60,388 nucleotides of DNA from Haloarcula rubripromontorii. Its GTDB lineage: Archaea; Halobacteriota; Halobacteria; Halobacteriales; Haloarculaceae. Positions 25,562 to 34,193 of this stretch are shown here, one piece after another. Position 1 is the stretch's first letter; every line of letters starts with the position of its first letter. Position numbers and translations under genes: made by a program. A model generated the notes under the pieces. It ran no database searches. It was given only the letters and a program-made list of their open reading frames with translations, and was not told the DNA's origin. The stretch spans positions 1 to 60,388 of the forward strand of contig NZ_LIUF01000009.1 in NCBI RefSeq assembly GCF_001280425.1. Reading direction: 5' to 3'.

Positions 25562-27040
25562 ATGACGCTTCGCGTGACGAACACGTTGACCGGTGAGAAA
25601 GAGCCCTTCGAGCCGCGCGACCCCGATTCCGTGTTGCTGTACTACTGCGGGCTGACGACCTCCGACCCGCCCCATCTCGGCCACGCGCGCGGCTGGGTCC
25701 ACGTCGACGTGATGGCCCGCTGGCTCGACCACCTGGGCTATGATGTCCACCACGTGGAGAACTTCACCGATGTCAACGAGAAAATTGTCGCCCGCGTCGG
25801 CGAAGACGGCGACAGCGAGGAGAGCGTGGCCCGCCACTACGTCCAGCAGGTCATCGAGGATATGCGGTCGCTCAACCTCGGCCGCGCGGAGGTGTACCCA
25901 CGGGTCTCCGAGCACGTCCCCGAAATCGTCGATCTCGTCGAGCGCCTCGTCGAGAGCGGCCACGCTTACGAGGCCAACGGCTCGGTCTACTTCGACGTGA
26001 CGAGCTTCGAGGACTACGGCAAGCTCTCGAACCAGTCCGTCGAGGACATCGAGTCCCAGGGCGCGGACACCGAAGGCGAGAAGCGCCACCCCGCCGACTT
26101 CGCGCTCTGGAAGGCCGGCGGCGTCGACCCCGAGGACATCGCCGACCACCAACATCCCGAGGCCGCCCCGGCCGAGGATGCCTGCCAGACCGCTCAGACC
26201 TGGGACTCCCCGTGGGGTGAAGGCCGACCCGGCTGGCACATCGAGTGCTCGGCGATGTCGATGGCCCACTTGGACGAGTCCATCGACATCCACGTCGGCG
26301 GGCAGGACCTCGTGTTCCCCCACCACGAGAACGAGGTGGCCCAGAGCGAGGCGGCGACCGGCCAGCAGTTCGCGAAGTACTGGCTCCACGTCCGCCTGCT
26401 GGAGACCGAGGAGGAGAAGATGTCCTCCTCGCTTGGCAACTACTTCACGGTCGCTGACGCCGTTGAGGAGTTCGGTCCCGACGTGCTCCGGACCTTCCTG
26501 CTGTCGACGGCCTACACCTCGCGGGCGACCTACAGCGACGAAACCGTCTCGGAGGCCGAGGAGCGCTGGGACCGCCTCTCGCGGGGCTACGAGCGCGCGG
26601 TGGAAGCCTGCGACGACGTGGACGCCTACGCGAAGGTGACCGACGAGGAACTCCGAAGTGCCGTCGAGGACGCCCGGGACGACTTCGGGGCCGCGATGAA
26701 CGACGACTTCAACACGCGAGAGGCGATGACCGCACTGCTAGACCTGACTGCCGCGGTCAACACGCACGTCGATAGCCACGACGAGTACGATTCCCAGGGG
26801 CTCCGGCGCGCCGTCGAGACGTTCGAGGAACTGGGCGGCGATATTCTGGGGCTTTCCTTCGGCGACGACGACAGCGGCGACGTGTCGCTGGCCGGCGACG
26901 TGGTCGACCTGGTCCTGCGCGTCCGCGAGCAGGAGCGCGAGGCCGGTAACTACGAGCGAGCCGACGAACTCCGGGACGAACTCGAAGCCCTCGGCGTCGA
27001 GGTCCAGGACACCGACGACGGACCGACCTATCGAATCTAA
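25562..27040 (+). CDS. cysS: Cysteinyl-tRNA synthetase
   Basis: This class I aminoacyl-tRNA synthetase charges tRNA-Cys. It has 492 residues. The HIGH-type motif is HLGH at 38-41, the KMSKS loop is KMSSS at 286-290, and C29 in YYCG plus GWHIECSAM and FPHHENE supply the zinc site that selects cysteine. The N-terminal motif reads CGLTTSDPP where most bacterial enzymes have CGPTVYD. A CTTAAAG box (25530-25536) lies about 28 bases before the ATG, indicating a leaderless mRNA. The C-terminal DALR-type helical domain begins near 355. Confidence 0.96.
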   Translation: MTLRVTNTLTGEKEPFEPRDPDSVLLYYCGLTTSDPPHLGHARGWVHVDVMARWLDHLGYDVHHVENFTDVNEKIVARVGEDGDSEESVARHYVQQVIEDMRSLNLGRAEVYPRVSEHVPEIVDLVERLVESGHAYEANGSVYFDVTSFEDYGKLSNQSVEDIESQGADTEGEKRHPADFALWKAGGVDPEDIADHQHPEAAPAEDACQTAQTWDSPWGEGRPGWHIECSAMSMAHLDESIDIHVGGQDLVFPHHENEVAQSEAATGQQFAKYWLHVRLLETEEEKMSSSLGNYFTVADAVEEFGPDVLRTFLLSTAYTSRATYSDETVSEAEERWDRLSRGYERAVEACDDVDAYAKVTDEELRSAVEDARDDFGAAMNDDFNTREAMTALLDLTAAVNTHVDSHDEYDSQGLRRAVETFEELGGDILGLSFGDDDSGDVSLAGDVVDLVLRVREQEREAGNYERADELRDELEALGVEVQDTDDGPTYRI

Positions 27041-27126
27041 CAGTTCAAACCTAGATTCTGGACTTCAGCCAGCCTAACACGCCTCACTACGTCTTTATAT
27101 ACTATTCGTGCATTTATATATTTGTT

Positions 27127-27648
27127 ATGAAATACGTACCAACTACTGTCGATTTCGCGCGGATGGTCGTCTCTCTCATGCTCGTCGTCGCCGCGGCCGG
27201 CGCAGTCGCAACCCCCGTGGCCGCACAAAGCGACCAACCCGCTTGGGCCGTCGATATGTTCGACCGGATGGGCCCGATGGTCGAGACGTACAACGCGGAG
27301 GTCGACGCGAGTGATTTCGGGCTCATGGCCGGCCAACTGCAAGGCGAGAAGGTGAACCTCGTCGTGGACGACCCCGCTAACGGAACGGAGGCGTCCGTGT
27401 CGTTCACCCTCGACGACAACCTCCGGATGCAGGACCTGGCGCTTGGGACCCGTGACGACGCGACGATTCAGATGAGCACGACCACGGAGACGATGGATGG
27501 CATCATTGCGTCCACGACCCCCTCGACGGCGTTCAAGGACGCCGTCGTCGCCGAGGAAATCACCATCTCCGGACTCGGGACCGTCAGTCAGGTGAAGTGG
27601 GCCGTCATCAACGTCATCGGGGGCGTCCTCCAGGGCATCTTCGGCTGA
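27127..27648 (+). CDS. Exported protein of unknown function
   Basis: The 173-residue protein has a Sec-type signal: basic start, hydrophobic core at about 12-29 and a likely cleavage after TPVAAQ (about 34). The mature part contains VNLVVDDPANGTEASVSFTL and ALGTRDDATIQMSTTTETMD. This resembles the SCP-2-type lipid-binding fold seen in small haloarchaeal secreted proteins, though the similarity is weak. The C-terminus has a hydrophobic stretch (VKWAVINVIGGVLQGIFG). Two strong TATA elements, TTTATATA at 27093-27100 and TTTATATATT near 27113-27122, precede the ATG. The first is at the expected distance. Confidence 0.65.
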   Translation: MKYVPTTVDFARMVVSLMLVVAAAGAVATPVAAQSDQPAWAVDMFDRMGPMVETYNAEVDASDFGLMAGQLQGEKVNLVVDDPANGTEASVSFTLDDNLRMQDLALGTRDDATIQMSTTTETMDGIIASTTPSTAFKDAVVAEEITISGLGTVSQVKWAVINVIGGVLQGIFG

Positions 27649-27714
27649 GGCGTCCAACGGAGCCACCCAGCGGCCACGAAACGTTTTTCCGTACCAGACA
27701 GTTCTTGGGAGTAG

Positions 27715-28350
27715 ATGGTACGCCGCTTGCTCCCTATCGCCGTGGCACTCCTTCTCGTGACCTCCGGCTGTGTCGGACTCATAACCGGCGAGACGGTCAC
27801 GTTCGAGGCCTCGCCTGCGACTGTCTCGGACAGCACGCTGGACTCGACCGGATACGAACTCCAGAACGCGACGCAGACGAACGTCACCCGCGACGTGACC
27901 GTCGCCGGGCAAGACCGGACGGTGCGGCTCGTGACCGAGCGCAGACAGTACACCCGGAGCGGCACTATACTCGGCGTCGAGGTGGTGGAACTGTCTCGGT
28001 TCATCGTGGTCTCGATTCCGAGCGCGAACGTCGCCGGGCAGACGCTCAACCCCGCCGCCGACTGGGCGAACCGGCGGGTCCTCGAAGCGGTCCAGGGACA
28101 GACCGGGGGCGTCGACGATGTCGAACCGGCCGGGAACCGGACAGTCCAAGCACTTGGCGCGGACCGCCGGGTCAGCGAGTACACCGGCACGACCGAGGTG
28201 GCGGGCCAGTCAGTCGATGTCCGGCTTCACCTCGTTAGCTTCCAGCACGAAGGCGACATCGTCATCGGCGTCGCCGTCCACCCCGAGAACGTCGACGAGA
28301 CCGACGCCGTCGACGACCTGCTATCCGGCCTCCAGCACAGCGGCGACTGA
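27715..28350 (+). CDS. Lipoprotein, DUF6517-like
   Basis: The 211-residue protein has a classic lipobox: the hydrophobic signal ends LLVTSGC with the lipidated Cys at 19. The mature part is beta-rich (VTRDVTVAGQDRTVRLVTER; EYTGTTEVAGQSVDVRLHLV) and ends with an acidic helix. This pattern matches the haloarchaeal DUF6517 family of surface lipoproteins, of unknown role. It is 66 bases downstream of the exported protein at 27127 on the same strand, with its own T-rich element (about 27683-27689). Confidence 0.75.
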   Translation: MVRRLLPIAVALLLVTSGCVGLITGETVTFEASPATVSDSTLDSTGYELQNATQTNVTRDVTVAGQDRTVRLVTERRQYTRSGTILGVEVVELSRFIVVSIPSANVAGQTLNPAADWANRRVLEAVQGQTGGVDDVEPAGNRTVQALGADRRVSEYTGTTEVAGQSVDVRLHLVSFQHEGDIVIGVAVHPENVDETDAVDDLLSGLQHSGD

Positions 28351-28436
28351 CTGGCTGTCGCTTCGCTCCGCGATGCCGCGGGGCGACTCCCAGCTCCGGG
28401 CATACGCTTTTTATCGGGCGCAGTGATGGCTGGGCC

Positions 28437-28607
28437 ATGAACACCGTCCTGGCGCTGGGCCTGGGCCTCACCGCCGTCGGTCTGGCGGGCTACGTCGCAG
28501 GGGTCGCGGTGCCGTACCCCGGCCGCGCGTTCTCGGTGACCGCGCTGCTCGCCGGGATGACGCTGCTGGCCGTCAGCCGCTCGGACGAGACGGAGGGCGG
28601 AGCGTGA
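28437..28607 (+). CDS. 56-residue membrane protein translationally coupled to corA
   Basis: A complete ORF runs from ATG 28437 to TGA at 28605-28607. It starts MNTVLALGLGLTAVGLAGYV and has two hydrophobic stretches (3-25 and 31-47) and a short acidic tail. A GCTTTTTATC TATA element (about 28406-28415) is centred about 26 bases before its ATG. The transcript therefore starts at this ORF, and corA follows with a 4-base GTGA overlap. That arrangement strongly supports translation. A regulatory or accessory subunit of the CorA transporter is a reasonable guess only. Confidence 0.65.
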   Translation: MNTVLALGLGLTAVGLAGYVAGVAVPYPGRAFSVTALLAGMTLLAVSRSDETEGGA

Positions 28608-29581
28608 TATCTGCGCTCGTGTACGCCGACGATGTGGCTGAGTCCTACGATGATCTTGAAGCGGCTCGCACAGCAGCGGGCACGACGTGGGTTCACGCCG
28701 CCGAGGCGACCGACGAGGAGATACGCGCCGTCCAGTCGGCCTTCGACCTCCATCCGCTCGCCATCGACGACCTCCGTGGTGATGTCCGGGCCAAGACCGA
28801 GGAGTACCGCGACTACACCTTCGTCCTGCTGAAGACGATGCGGCTCACTCCTGGCGAGACCACCTTCGAGAAGGAGGTGGCAACCAGTCCGGTCGGCGTG
28901 TTCGTCGGCCGCGACTGGGTCGTCTCGCTGGGGCTGGACGAGGCCCGCCCGGTCCAGCGCGTGATGGACGCTGCCCGTAGAGGGGACGAGCGACTGCTCC
29001 AGCACGGCCCGGACTTCACCGCCTACCGCGTCGTCGACGTCATCGTCGACGCCTACTTCGACCTGCTCGATGGCATCGAGACGGACATCGAGGAGATAGA
29101 GGAGGAGGTCACCGTTTCGACTGACAGCGAGACTATCGAGAAAATAAACGACGTCCGGCGGGACCTGCTGTCGTTCCGCAAGCAGGCCTGGCCCGCACGC
29201 GAGGCCGTCGGCAGCCTCGCTCGCGGGGACCCCAAGCAGGTACAGCCCCAGACGGAGAAGTACTTCCGGGACGTGTATGACCACCTCGTCCAGATTGTGG
29301 ACTTGACCGAGACCTACCGTGACCTGGTTTCGGGCGCGCGGGACATCTACCTGAACACGGTGTCCCAGTCGACAAACGAGGTGATGAAAGTGCTGACCGT
29401 CGTCGCAACGATTTTCATCCCGCTAACATTCGTCGTCGGCGTCTACGGCATGAACTTCGCTGACAGCCCGTACAACATGCCGGAACTGGGCTGGACGTTC
29501 GGCTATCCCGCGGTGATGATCGGCATGGGGCTTATCGTTGCAATACTGCTCGCACATTTCCGCCAGCGGGGCTACCTATAA
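28604..29581 (+). CDS. corA: CorA-family Mg2+/Co2+ transporter
   Basis: The 325-residue homopentameric cation channel has a soluble N-terminal funnel (1-260, with a long helix around VDVIVDAYFDLLDGIETDIE) and two C-terminal membrane helices. The pore signature YGMNF is at 281-285, and the second helix (about 300-318) is followed by a basic tail HFRQRGYL. The GTG start overlaps the stop of the 56-residue ORF, implying coupled translation. Its 3' end overlaps the stop of the convergent TctA-like gene by 6 bases. Confidence 0.93.
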   Translation: MISALVYADDVAESYDDLEAARTAAGTTWVHAAEATDEEIRAVQSAFDLHPLAIDDLRGDVRAKTEEYRDYTFVLLKTMRLTPGETTFEKEVATSPVGVFVGRDWVVSLGLDEARPVQRVMDAARRGDERLLQHGPDFTAYRVVDVIVDAYFDLLDGIETDIEEIEEEVTVSTDSETIEKINDVRRDLLSFRKQAWPAREAVGSLARGDPKQVQPQTEKYFRDVYDHLVQIVDLTETYRDLVSGARDIYLNTVSQSTNEVMKVLTVVATIFIPLTFVVGVYGMNFADSPYNMPELGWTFGYPAVMIGMGLIVAILLAHFRQRGYL

Positions 29582-30802
29582 CGCCAGCGGAACGAGCAAC
29601 ACCCCCATCAGGGTCGCCCGGCGAGACCCGAACCGCGGCGGGAGATGGCCGACCAGCGTGGCGGCCCCGAACGCGCCCACGCCGACGAGGCCGGCAAAAA
29701 GTGCGGAGAGACAGACCAGTACCAGAATCACCGTCAGCGAGAGATGTGTCGGGTCCAGTTGACCGATAGTTCGGAGGTAGCGGTCACCCAGTGTCGGGAC
29801 GAGTATCGCGCCGGCGACAGCCGCGATGGCGACCGCAGCGAGCAGCGCCGGGAGAACGAGCGGGACCGCGGCCCGGTTGAGCGCGACGAGCACACCGGTT
29901 CGGGGCGTCCCGAGCGAGATGAGCGCGAACAGCGCAAACACAGCTGTCGCCGTGTTGACGCCACTCGTCGTCACAATGAACGCACGCGGCCCACGCTCGG
30001 CGACCAGCCCCAGTGCCAGCGTGGCCGCGATAGCGCTGGAGACGCCCGGAATGTAGCCGACAGCGCCACCACAGAGCGTCCCGACGCCTGCGAGAACGCC
30101 GACCGTTCGCCGCGGCGTCGTCACCGTCGCGTCGGCCTGTGGCGGGACGCCTTCTCCGTCGATGGCGGCAAGAAGCACCGGCGCGCCGAACAGCCCCGAA
30201 AACAGCGGGACCAGCACGTCCGAGACAGGCAGCGCGCCGGTCACCGGCGCGTCGAGGAGGGCGATGCCGAGCAGCCCGCTCCCGGCGAGAGAACACGCCG
30301 CGCCGACTCGCTGTCGGCGGCCGTGTTCCGTCCCCACGAGCAGGACAGCGACTCCTGCGAGAAGCACCGACAGCCACGGCTGGAGCAGGGGGTACGCCCG
30401 CTCCATCACCAGCGTGAGCGGAACCGCGAGAGGGACGGCGAACACCACGGCCAGCCCGCTTCCCAGCGCTGATAGGCGAAGCGCCTCCCGGCCGCGACCC
30501 TCGATGACCAGCTGGTGACTCGGCAAGGCGCTAGCCGCCATCGCGGGGTCGGGCACGCCCAGCGCCAGCGCCGGGACCACGTCGAGAAAGGTGTGTGTCA
30601 CCCCGGCCGCCAGCATCGCCACGCCGACGTAGAGTCGTGGCCCGGGCAGACTGCTCGCCGCCGCGGCGAGCAAAAGTGCGAACGTGTTGGCGTGGAGCCC
30701 CGGAACGAGCCCGCTGAGCGTGCCCAGCCCAACTCCAGCCCCGACCGCAACGAGGAGCGCGAGCGTCGCTGTCGGATCGACGGCGGGCGTCCCCGGTACC
30801 AT
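29576..30802 (-). CDS. TctA-like permease (tripartite tricarboxylate transporter family)
   Basis: This 408-residue integral membrane protein has about ten hydrophobic segments. The early GTLSGLVPGLHANTFALLL and the later GYIPGVSSAIAATLALGL are the duplicated G-x-x-P-G signatures of the TctA/DUF112 family. The partner TctB and the solute-binding TctC are not present nearby, as is usual for archaeal stand-alone members, so the transported substrate is unknown. The N-terminal MVPGTPAVDP is short and the ATG at 30802 fits. It is convergent with corA. Confidence 0.85.
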   Translation of the reverse strand: MVPGTPAVDPTATLALLVAVGAGVGLGTLSGLVPGLHANTFALLLAAAASSLPGPRLYVGVAMLAAGVTHTFLDVVPALALGVPDPAMAASALPSHQLVIEGRGREALRLSALGSGLAVVFAVPLAVPLTLVMERAYPLLQPWLSVLLAGVAVLLVGTEHGRRQRVGAACSLAGSGLLGIALLDAPVTGALPVSDVLVPLFSGLFGAPVLLAAIDGEGVPPQADATVTTPRRTVGVLAGVGTLCGGAVGYIPGVSSAIAATLALGLVAERGPRAFIVTTSGVNTATAVFALFALISLGTPRTGVLVALNRAAVPLVLPALLAAVAIAAVAGAILVPTLGDRYLRTIGQLDPTHLSLTVILVLVCLSALFAGLVGVGAFGAATLVGHLPPRFGSRRATLMGVLLVPLAL

Positions 30803-30852
30803 ATCGGGCGTGGTCCCGTTCTCGTACTTGAACCTCCGCGACGCTCACCTGA

Positions 30853-31011
30853 CTAGTCCTCTACAGCGTGGTGTGGCCCCACCGGCCCGTGTTCGGGACA
30901 GGTGCCGGCGATGGGCGTGGCGTTGAGACAGCAGTGCCGACTGTCGGTCGCGACCAGGCCCGTCGAGAGCGCCCGGCCACAGAGGCGACAGCGCAGGTCC
31001 GACTCGGCCAT
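30853..31011 (-). CDS. 52-residue Cys-rich, probable zinc-binding protein
   Basis: The start is ATG 31011 (MAESDLRCRLCGRAL). Cysteines at 8, 11, 28, 29 and 38, and histidines at 27 and 41, give C-x2-C and CC...C-x2-H groups suited to one zinc ion. The longer frame to 31077 adds a basic segment with no similarity to a fold. The gene lies 50 bases upstream of the TctA-like gene on the same strand and diverges from moeA1 with 68 bases between starts. Haloarchaea encode many such small zinc proteins. Function unknown. Confidence 0.6.
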   Translation of the reverse strand: MAESDLRCRLCGRALSTGLVATDSRHCCLNATPIAGTCPEHGPVGPHHAVED

Positions 31012-31079
31012 ACGGTCCCTTCCGGCCGGAACCCCCTGAACCTGGCGAGCTTTTTGGTGTGCCGGCCATTCGTACACAC

Positions 31080-32300
31080 ATGAGCAACGAGTCCCGAAAG
31101 TCGGCCGGGTTCAAGGACCGAACGCCGGTGACGACAGCCAGGGAGACGCTACTCGACGCAGTGTCCCCACACGACCGGACCGAGCGCGTTCCGCTCCGCG
31201 ACGCCGACGAGCGCGTCGTCGCGGGGGACATCACCGCCGAACGAGCGGTGCCCCACTACCGGCGCGCGGCGATGGACGGCTTCGCCGTCAGGGCCGAGGA
31301 CACGTTCGGCGCGAGCCAGCGGTCACCGGCGTCGCTCCGCGTCGACGAGACGGTGACCACGGGCACAGCGGCCCGCGTCCACACGGGCAGTGAACTCCCG
31401 GCCGGGGCCGACGCTGTCGTGATGGTCGAGGAGACCGAGGTGGCCGGCGACAGCGTCACGGTGTTCGACGCGGTCGCTGGCGGGGAGAACGTCGCCCCAA
31501 TCGGCGAGGACGTGGCGGAAGGGCAGACCCTCTACGAGGACGGCCACAGGCTCCGCCCGTCAGACCTCGGGCTGTTGAAGTCGGTCGGCAACGACACTGT
31601 CGAGGTGTACGAGCGGCCAACTGTCAGCGTGATACCGACCGGTGAGGAGTTAGTCCAAGATGACCCCGATCCGGGGGAGGTCATCGAGACGAACGGCCAG
31701 ACCGTCACGCAGTACGTCGAGCGCTGGGGGGGTGACGCGACCTACCGCGACATCGTTACCGACGACGTGGACGCGCTCCGTGCGGCCATCAGCGACGACG
31801 TAGACCACGATATCGTGGTGACGACCGGCGGTTCCTCCGTCGGCGAGCGGGACCTGCTCCCGGAGGTCGTCGACGACCTCGGCGAGGTGCTGGTCCACGG
31901 CGTCGCGCTGAAGCCGGGCCATCCGGTCGCGCTCGGTGTGGTCGAGGAGACGCCGATTCTCATGCTACCGGGGTATCCGGTCGCCTGCATCGTCAACGCC
32001 GTCCAGTTCCTCCGGCCGGCGCTCCGGCGGGCCGGCCACCTCCCGGCGACAGAACCGCCGACCACCGAGGCCGAACTCACGCGGAAGATAGCCAGCGAAC
32101 CGGGGACCAGGACCTACGCCCGGGTGGAACTGCACGACGAGGACGGCGACGGCAAGACCGCGACGCCGACGCGGGCCAGCGGTTCGGGTGTCCTCTCCAG
32201 CGTCGCGCTCGCCGACGGCTGGGTCGTCGTGCCGGAGTCGGTCGAGGGGTACGACGCCGGCGACACCGTGACCGTCGAGGACTGGGAGTGGTCACAGTGA
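31080..32300 (+). CDS. moeA1: Molybdopterin molybdenumtransferase MoeA, paralogue 1
   Basis: The enzyme ligates molybdate (or tungstate) to adenylylated molybdopterin. The 406-residue chain holds the MoeA domains: RRAAMDGFAV near 60-70, GTAARVHTGSELPAGADAVV, the MoCF-type core ISDDVDHDIVVTTGGSSVGE, and the C-terminal barrel. ATG 31080 is preferred over 31059 because a TTTTT element (31050-31055) lies about 28 bases before it. Its TGA overlaps the GTG of the second MoeA gene. Two MoeA paralogues in tandem are common in archaea and may separate Mo from W insertion (established for some organisms, not shown here). Confidence 0.92.
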   Translation: MSNESRKSAGFKDRTPVTTARETLLDAVSPHDRTERVPLRDADERVVAGDITAERAVPHYRRAAMDGFAVRAEDTFGASQRSPASLRVDETVTTGTAARVHTGSELPAGADAVVMVEETEVAGDSVTVFDAVAGGENVAPIGEDVAEGQTLYEDGHRLRPSDLGLLKSVGNDTVEVYERPTVSVIPTGEELVQDDPDPGEVIETNGQTVTQYVERWGGDATYRDIVTDDVDALRAAISDDVDHDIVVTTGGSSVGERDLLPEVVDDLGEVLVHGVALKPGHPVALGVVEETPILMLPGYPVACIVNAVQFLRPALRRAGHLPATEPPTTEAELTRKIASEPGTRTYARVELHDEDGDGKTATPTRASGSGVLSSVALADGWVVVPESVEGYDAGDTVTVEDWEWSQ

Positions 32301-34177
32301 GTGACCGCCGCGAGTTCCGCGACCTGGCCTCGCCCGAGGAGGCCCACGAGGTCGTCGCGGGCCTCGACGTCGACCCCGAACCCGAGACGGTCCCGCTGGC
32401 CGACGCCCGGGACCGCGTCCTCGCCGAGCGGGTCGACGCCGACATCGACGTGCCCGGCTTCGACCGCGCGAGTATGGATGGCTACGCCGTCCACGCCAGA
32501 GACACCTTCGGCGCTGACGAGGCCGACCCGGTGACCCTGTCGGTCGCCGGCGAGGTCCACGCGGGCGAGGAACCGGATGTGACCGTCGATTCGGGCTCCG
32601 TCGCCGAAATCTCGACCGGCGCGGTGATGCCGCCCGGTGCCGACGCCGTCGTGATGGTCGAGCGAACGACCGAGACGGACGACGGCGTCGAGATACGCAC
32701 CTCCGTCGCGCCCGGCGACAACGTGATGCTCGCCGGCGCGGACATCGCGGCCGGGGCGCGCGCGCTCGGTCCCGGAACGCGCATCACGCCGCGGGAGATC
32801 GGCCTCCTGTCGGCGCTGGGCGTCGACGAGGTCCCGGTGCGTGGCCGGCCCCGAGTCGGTATCCTCTCGACCGGCGACGAACTCGTCCGGCCAGGAGACC
32901 CCCTCGACAGCGCCGCCGGCCAGATTTACGACGTGAACAGCTACACGCTGGCCGGCGCGGTCGCGGAGGCCGGCGGCGAGCCGGTGATGTACCCCCACGC
33001 TGGCGACGACTACGAAGAGATGGAGCGACTGCTCCACGAGGCGGCCGACGAGTGCGACCTCGTCCTCTCCTCGGGGTCGACCAGCGCCAGCGCGGTCGAC
33101 GTCATCTACCGCGTCATCGAGGAGCGGGGCGAACTCCGCCTCCACGGCGTCGCCGTCAAGCCCGGGAAGCCGATGCTCGTCGGGACCATCGGCGACTCGG
33201 CGTACGTCGGCCTGCCGGGGTATCCGGTGTCGGCGCTGACTATTTTCCAGACGTTCGTCGCGCCGGCAGTTCGGAACGCTGCTGGACTGGAGCAGCCACA
33301 GACAGCTACGGCCTCCGGCACAATGGCTGTCCAGGAACGCTACGGCGAGGGGCGCAGACGCCTCATGCCGGCCGGCTTAGTCGAGGACGAAGCGGGGTCG
33401 CTGTTGGTCTACCCGGTCGACAAGGGCAGCGGCGCGACGACGAGCCTCGTCGACGCCGACGGCTTCGTCGACGTGCCGCCGGGGACCGACTACCTCGCCG
33501 AGGGGGAGACGGTCGACGTGACGCTGTTCTCCCCGGCCGTCAGGCCGCCGACGCTTCTGGGGATGGGCGAGGACGACCCGCTGCTCTCGCGCCTGCTCGA
33601 CACCATCGACCGTCCGCGGTACCTCCCGCTCGGGTCGACCGAGGGCCTCCGCCGTCTCGGTAACGGCGTGCCCGACGTCGCCGTCGTCGCGGGACCGGCC
33701 GCCGATGACCACGACGCGGCCGACATCGGCGGCTGGCAGCGCGAGTGGGGACTCGTCGTCGGCCCGGAGAGCGACGTGGCCGGCCTTGGTGACCTCGTCG
33801 ACGGAGAGTACCGCTTCGTCAACCGCGACAGCGCCTCCGGACTGCGCCGGAGCTTCGACGACGAACTCGACGCCGTCGGCGAGGACCGTGGCGTCGGCCG
33901 CGCAGAGATCGTCGACGCGATAGACGGCTACGAACTCACGACGAAGGCCCACGAGAGCCCCGCCCGGAAGGTCCTGGCGGGCGATGCGGACGCGGGCCTC
34001 GGGCTCCGCGCCACGGCGGCGAAACTCGACCTCGGCTTCGTCTCGCTGGGGACCCAGCCGGTTCGGGTCCTCGCGAACCCGGACCGCCGGGGGAAAGCCA
34101 GCGTCGGCGCGCTCGCCGAGGCTCTCGACGACCTCGACTCGCTGACCGACGGGATGGCCGGAATGGAGTCGCAGTGA
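32297..34177 (+). CDS. moeA2: MoeA paralogue 2 fused to a PBP-like C-terminal domain
   Basis: The 626-residue product starts at GTG 32297, overlapping the moeA1 stop by 4 bases (GTGA); another GTG at 32288 is possible. Residues 1-400 are MoeA (ASMDGYAVHARDTFGADEAD; ISTGAVMPPGADAVVMVER; VLSSGSTSASAVDVIYRVIE). Residues 410-626 are a periplasmic-binding-protein-like domain (PLGSTEGLRRLGNGVPDVAV; YRFVNRDSASGLRRSFDDEL; AKLDLGFVSLGTQPVRVLAN), as in archaeal MoeA-LysR-substrate-domain fusions. The domain might bind molybdate, tungstate or another oxyanion (inference). It lacks a DNA-binding region. Expressed with moeA1. Confidence 0.92.
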   Translation: MSDRREFRDLASPEEAHEVVAGLDVDPEPETVPLADARDRVLAERVDADIDVPGFDRASMDGYAVHARDTFGADEADPVTLSVAGEVHAGEEPDVTVDSGSVAEISTGAVMPPGADAVVMVERTTETDDGVEIRTSVAPGDNVMLAGADIAAGARALGPGTRITPREIGLLSALGVDEVPVRGRPRVGILSTGDELVRPGDPLDSAAGQIYDVNSYTLAGAVAEAGGEPVMYPHAGDDYEEMERLLHEAADECDLVLSSGSTSASAVDVIYRVIEERGELRLHGVAVKPGKPMLVGTIGDSAYVGLPGYPVSALTIFQTFVAPAVRNAAGLEQPQTATASGTMAVQERYGEGRRRLMPAGLVEDEAGSLLVYPVDKGSGATTSLVDADGFVDVPPGTDYLAEGETVDVTLFSPAVRPPTLLGMGEDDPLLSRLLDTIDRPRYLPLGSTEGLRRLGNGVPDVAVVAGPAADDHDAADIGGWQREWGLVVGPESDVAGLGDLVDGEYRFVNRDSASGLRRSFDDELDAVGEDRGVGRAEIVDAIDGYELTTKAHESPARKVLAGDADAGLGLRATAAKLDLGFVSLGTQPVRVLANPDRRGKASVGALAEALDDLDSLTDGMAGMESQ

Positions 34178-34193
34178 GCCGGAGTGGTTCACG

